This document shows positions 62,201 through 64,000 of a DNA stretch of 64,000 nucleotides, in pieces. Position 1 is the stretch's first letter; each line of letters begins with the position of its first letter. The position numbers and the translations under genes were made by a program. The notes beneath the pieces are model-generated. The model ran no database searches. It had not been told where the DNA came from and saw only the letters and a list, made by a program, of their open reading frames with translations. The DNA is from Globomyces pollinis-pini. Lineage: Eukaryota > Chytridiomycota > Chytridiomycetes > Rhizophydiales > Globomycetaceae. Location: NCBI GenBank assembly GCA_025399215.1, contig MU621104.1, positions 1 to 64,000 of the forward strand, read 5' to 3'.

Positions 62201-63955
62201 TTAGAAGTTAACTTTACGATTGCGATTTCTTGCTATATGAGTCTCAAAGAACAGCTTCCAATGATCAAATCTTTCGTCAGAATCAGCAGAAAGATAAATC
62301 TTCATTGTGTGTTCATTTAATATTTGTCCTGCTTCGGCAATTTGATCTTTCCATACAATTGATAAATCGTTTGGTTGAAAAAGTTTGGTATCATCCTTCC
62401 ATGGTAGCAAGACAAATACTTCTAAACAATTTGGTGCCGCCATAAATTCGCGTTTGGCTTTTTGTACTCCAATCAGTTGCTTGAAAGGAATGTATGCGAT
62501 GGGTTTGCGCGACTAGTTTTGTTATTTGGGATTTGATTACTTCACGATAATAGGTATTGTAAATAGATAATCCTTCAGGCGAAGCTCCTATCCATTTTTT
62601 ATCCCAAATCTATCAATCGTTAAAATATGAAAAAATACCAATCCTCCCTTTGTTAGCAAGTAAAAGTTTAGATAATCCGAATGATTTGTAAAGCCTGGTA
62701 AAATATCCTAAAATTACAAGATAAAAATAATTCAATGTTACTGGCAATACAGTGAAGTCAGTGTCCATGAAGATCCCCATTTGCAATTGGACTCTTCCTA
62801 TTTCTTTTTTTGACAGGGCTGAAAAACTATGTGTTCCTGTGATTTTTGAAAATGCATGGATAGAAGGGATATTTAGAGTCATTTCAGCGATAAAGGTACC
62901 AAGGTCACTAGGGTTGGCAGGGATCTTATCCTCCAACTTTTGCTCTGGCAATGGTGTATTGTCATAAATTGTGCTTTTTCTCAAATGCTTGGAAACAAAA
63001 CTACCAGTGTTACTGGTAAACGAACTCATCGATGGTGAAGTAGATAAACCTCCAAATTGTGATTTTTGCGTGTAAAATTTCAATACAACAGGAAGTTCGC
63101 GTTGTCTTTCAGCAACATCACTATATATATAATTAGCAATTGACTATTTTAATTACAACAAGAAACCTTCCATGCATTGCGCTACAACAATGGATCCTCT
63201 TTGTTTGGAGAGTTTATGTAGGGGCAATGGAGATGAGCACCTAACTTGATCATCAACTCGAACAACACAAATAACACTTGAAACTATTCACATTAATTAA
63301 ATGTTATATGAATACCGTTTGGTGCTTGTAATAATTGGATGTTCATTACTAACAAATTAGCATTCAAAAACAATTTACAATTTACAAAGAATCTTTTGAT
63401 TTCTGGAGTATCATTACTATATGTTTCTTGGTAGACTCCAGGGACAGGCTTCCTGATACTATTAAAACACGAGTATCTTTGTACCTTGCTTGTTTTCTCA
63501 AGGGCATATCAGAGAGTAGAGTAGATGAAGTAGATCGAGAAGCGGAAAGTGGCCTTTCTGTGCTTGGGATAGGAGGAGGGGAGCTTGATTTTTTTAAATG
63601 TGCAGGTAAGGGATCACTAATGAGCTCGTTTGCAGGACTGAATACTCTTGGGTAGTCAATCACATTTCCCGAGAGATGTCTTTCGTGGTTTAACCAATTC
63701 CAAAGAGCTGGCGATAAATTGTCATAGTGGGGAATGGATGCTGGCAAAGATAACAAAATCAATTTGGCAGATTGAGTTATTGATGGATGATTTTCAAAAT
63801 CTTCAAAGTTAGCATGGGAGTTGATCCCAAAGACTTCTTTGATCGTTCTGCTTTTTCTTAAACCTTGAAGCATTTCTGTTTGTTTATAGTAAAAAAATTA
63901 TCAAACTTTCACGCGTTTCTTGACCAACATACGTAGAAGAGTTGTATGAAGTCAT
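62201..63955 (-). CDS. C2- and PH-like domain protein, unknown
   Basis: The first exon is short (MTSYNSSTYVGQETRE) and joins over a 31-nt intron to MLQGLRKSRTIKEVFGIN; a Ser/Pro-rich linker follows. Near 63100-63370 the frames give a beta-strand-rich segment resembling a C2 domain (FLNANLLVMNIQLLQAPN, VICVVRVDDQVRCSS, GSIVVAQCMEGF, LPVVLKFYTQ). The C-terminal part (CLEVFVLLPWKDDTKLF, TMKIYLSADSDERFDHWKLFFETH) resembles the end of a PH domain. Such proteins bind membranes and often control small GTPases. Joins near 62450-62620 and 63120-63300 are approximate. Start chosen by frame closure of the first intron. Confidence 0.6.
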
Positions 63956-64000
63956 TATACCAACAAGTTATGCAACGAAATATAACATACTTATTTCTTA

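Overview
The window reads as AT-rich nuclear DNA of a fungus that branches early, probably a chytrid-like (zoosporic) lineage. The reasons are: genes broken by GT-AG introns; fungal families such as a Gpc1-type glycerophosphocholine acyltransferase, a Sur7/PalI-like four-pass membrane protein, SURF1/Shy1 and a Skt5-like Sel1-repeat protein; Crinkler (CRN) effectors, known from oomycetes, chytrids and arbuscular mycorrhizal fungi; a centrin-like protein, gamma-tubulin and tubulin cofactor C. The standard code fits, with TAA, TAG and TGA all used. The species cannot be named from the sequence.

The most general property is gene architecture. Most introns I could place by homology and frame closure are only 20 to 38 nt long, often with a TAAC/TTAAT-like sequence a few bases before the terminal AG. 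A macro-domain gene even contains an 8-nt exon. The one large exception is a 545-nt intron in gamma-tubulin, which looks like an ordinary 27-nt intron interrupted by a 510-bp insertion between 8-bp direct repeats.

Layout. 0-9.8 kb: Sel1-repeat protein, VTT/TVP38-type membrane protein, small membrane protein, a doubtful broken gene, multi-pass RING-H2 ligase, spliceosomal CTNNBL1. 9.8-19 kb: telomere-like (TTAGGG) bidirectional promoter, gamma-tubulin, condensation-type acyltransferase, splicing factor SDE2, nuclear export receptor CSE1. 19-27 kb: a divergent pair of secreted DUF642-like proteins, macro-domain hydrolase, methyltransferase, small secreted proteins, YjjX-like NTPase, two PLAC8 proteins. 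27-34 kb: Gpc1, a DOMON-b561-b5-reductase fusion with an SH3 domain embedded in its reductase, and a leucine-rich-repeat protein. 34-40.7 kb: a rearranged segment in which two ~0.9 kb inverted arms, each with a tRNA-Ser(GCU), flank mitochondrial IDH1 and a CRN gene; a third diverged copy carries an altered tRNA-Ser and a broken start of the LRR gene. 40.7-47.9 kb: conserved genes (TBCC, centrin-like, SIM-RING ligase, Sur7-like, SURF1, NmrA-like) and a tRNA-Ser(CGA). 48-53.9 kb: second CRN copy bordered by scrambled pieces of its neighbours, a FAR1/zinc-finger protein with a 2OG-dioxygenase-like end, and a 2.8-kb repeat field. 54-64 kb: tandem F-box/ankyrin paralogues, FAD monooxygenase, frameshifted RNase H-like gene, FAM173-like methyltransferase and a C2/PH-like protein.

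Most genes are unrelated housekeeping units, closely packed on both strands. The accessory biology sits in the CRN/tRNA inverted-repeat segment, the FAR1-dioxygenase gene and the repeat field. Exon joins were checked by reading-frame closure for many genes (total exon length divisible by three, family motifs continuous across the joins); others are approximate and marked so.
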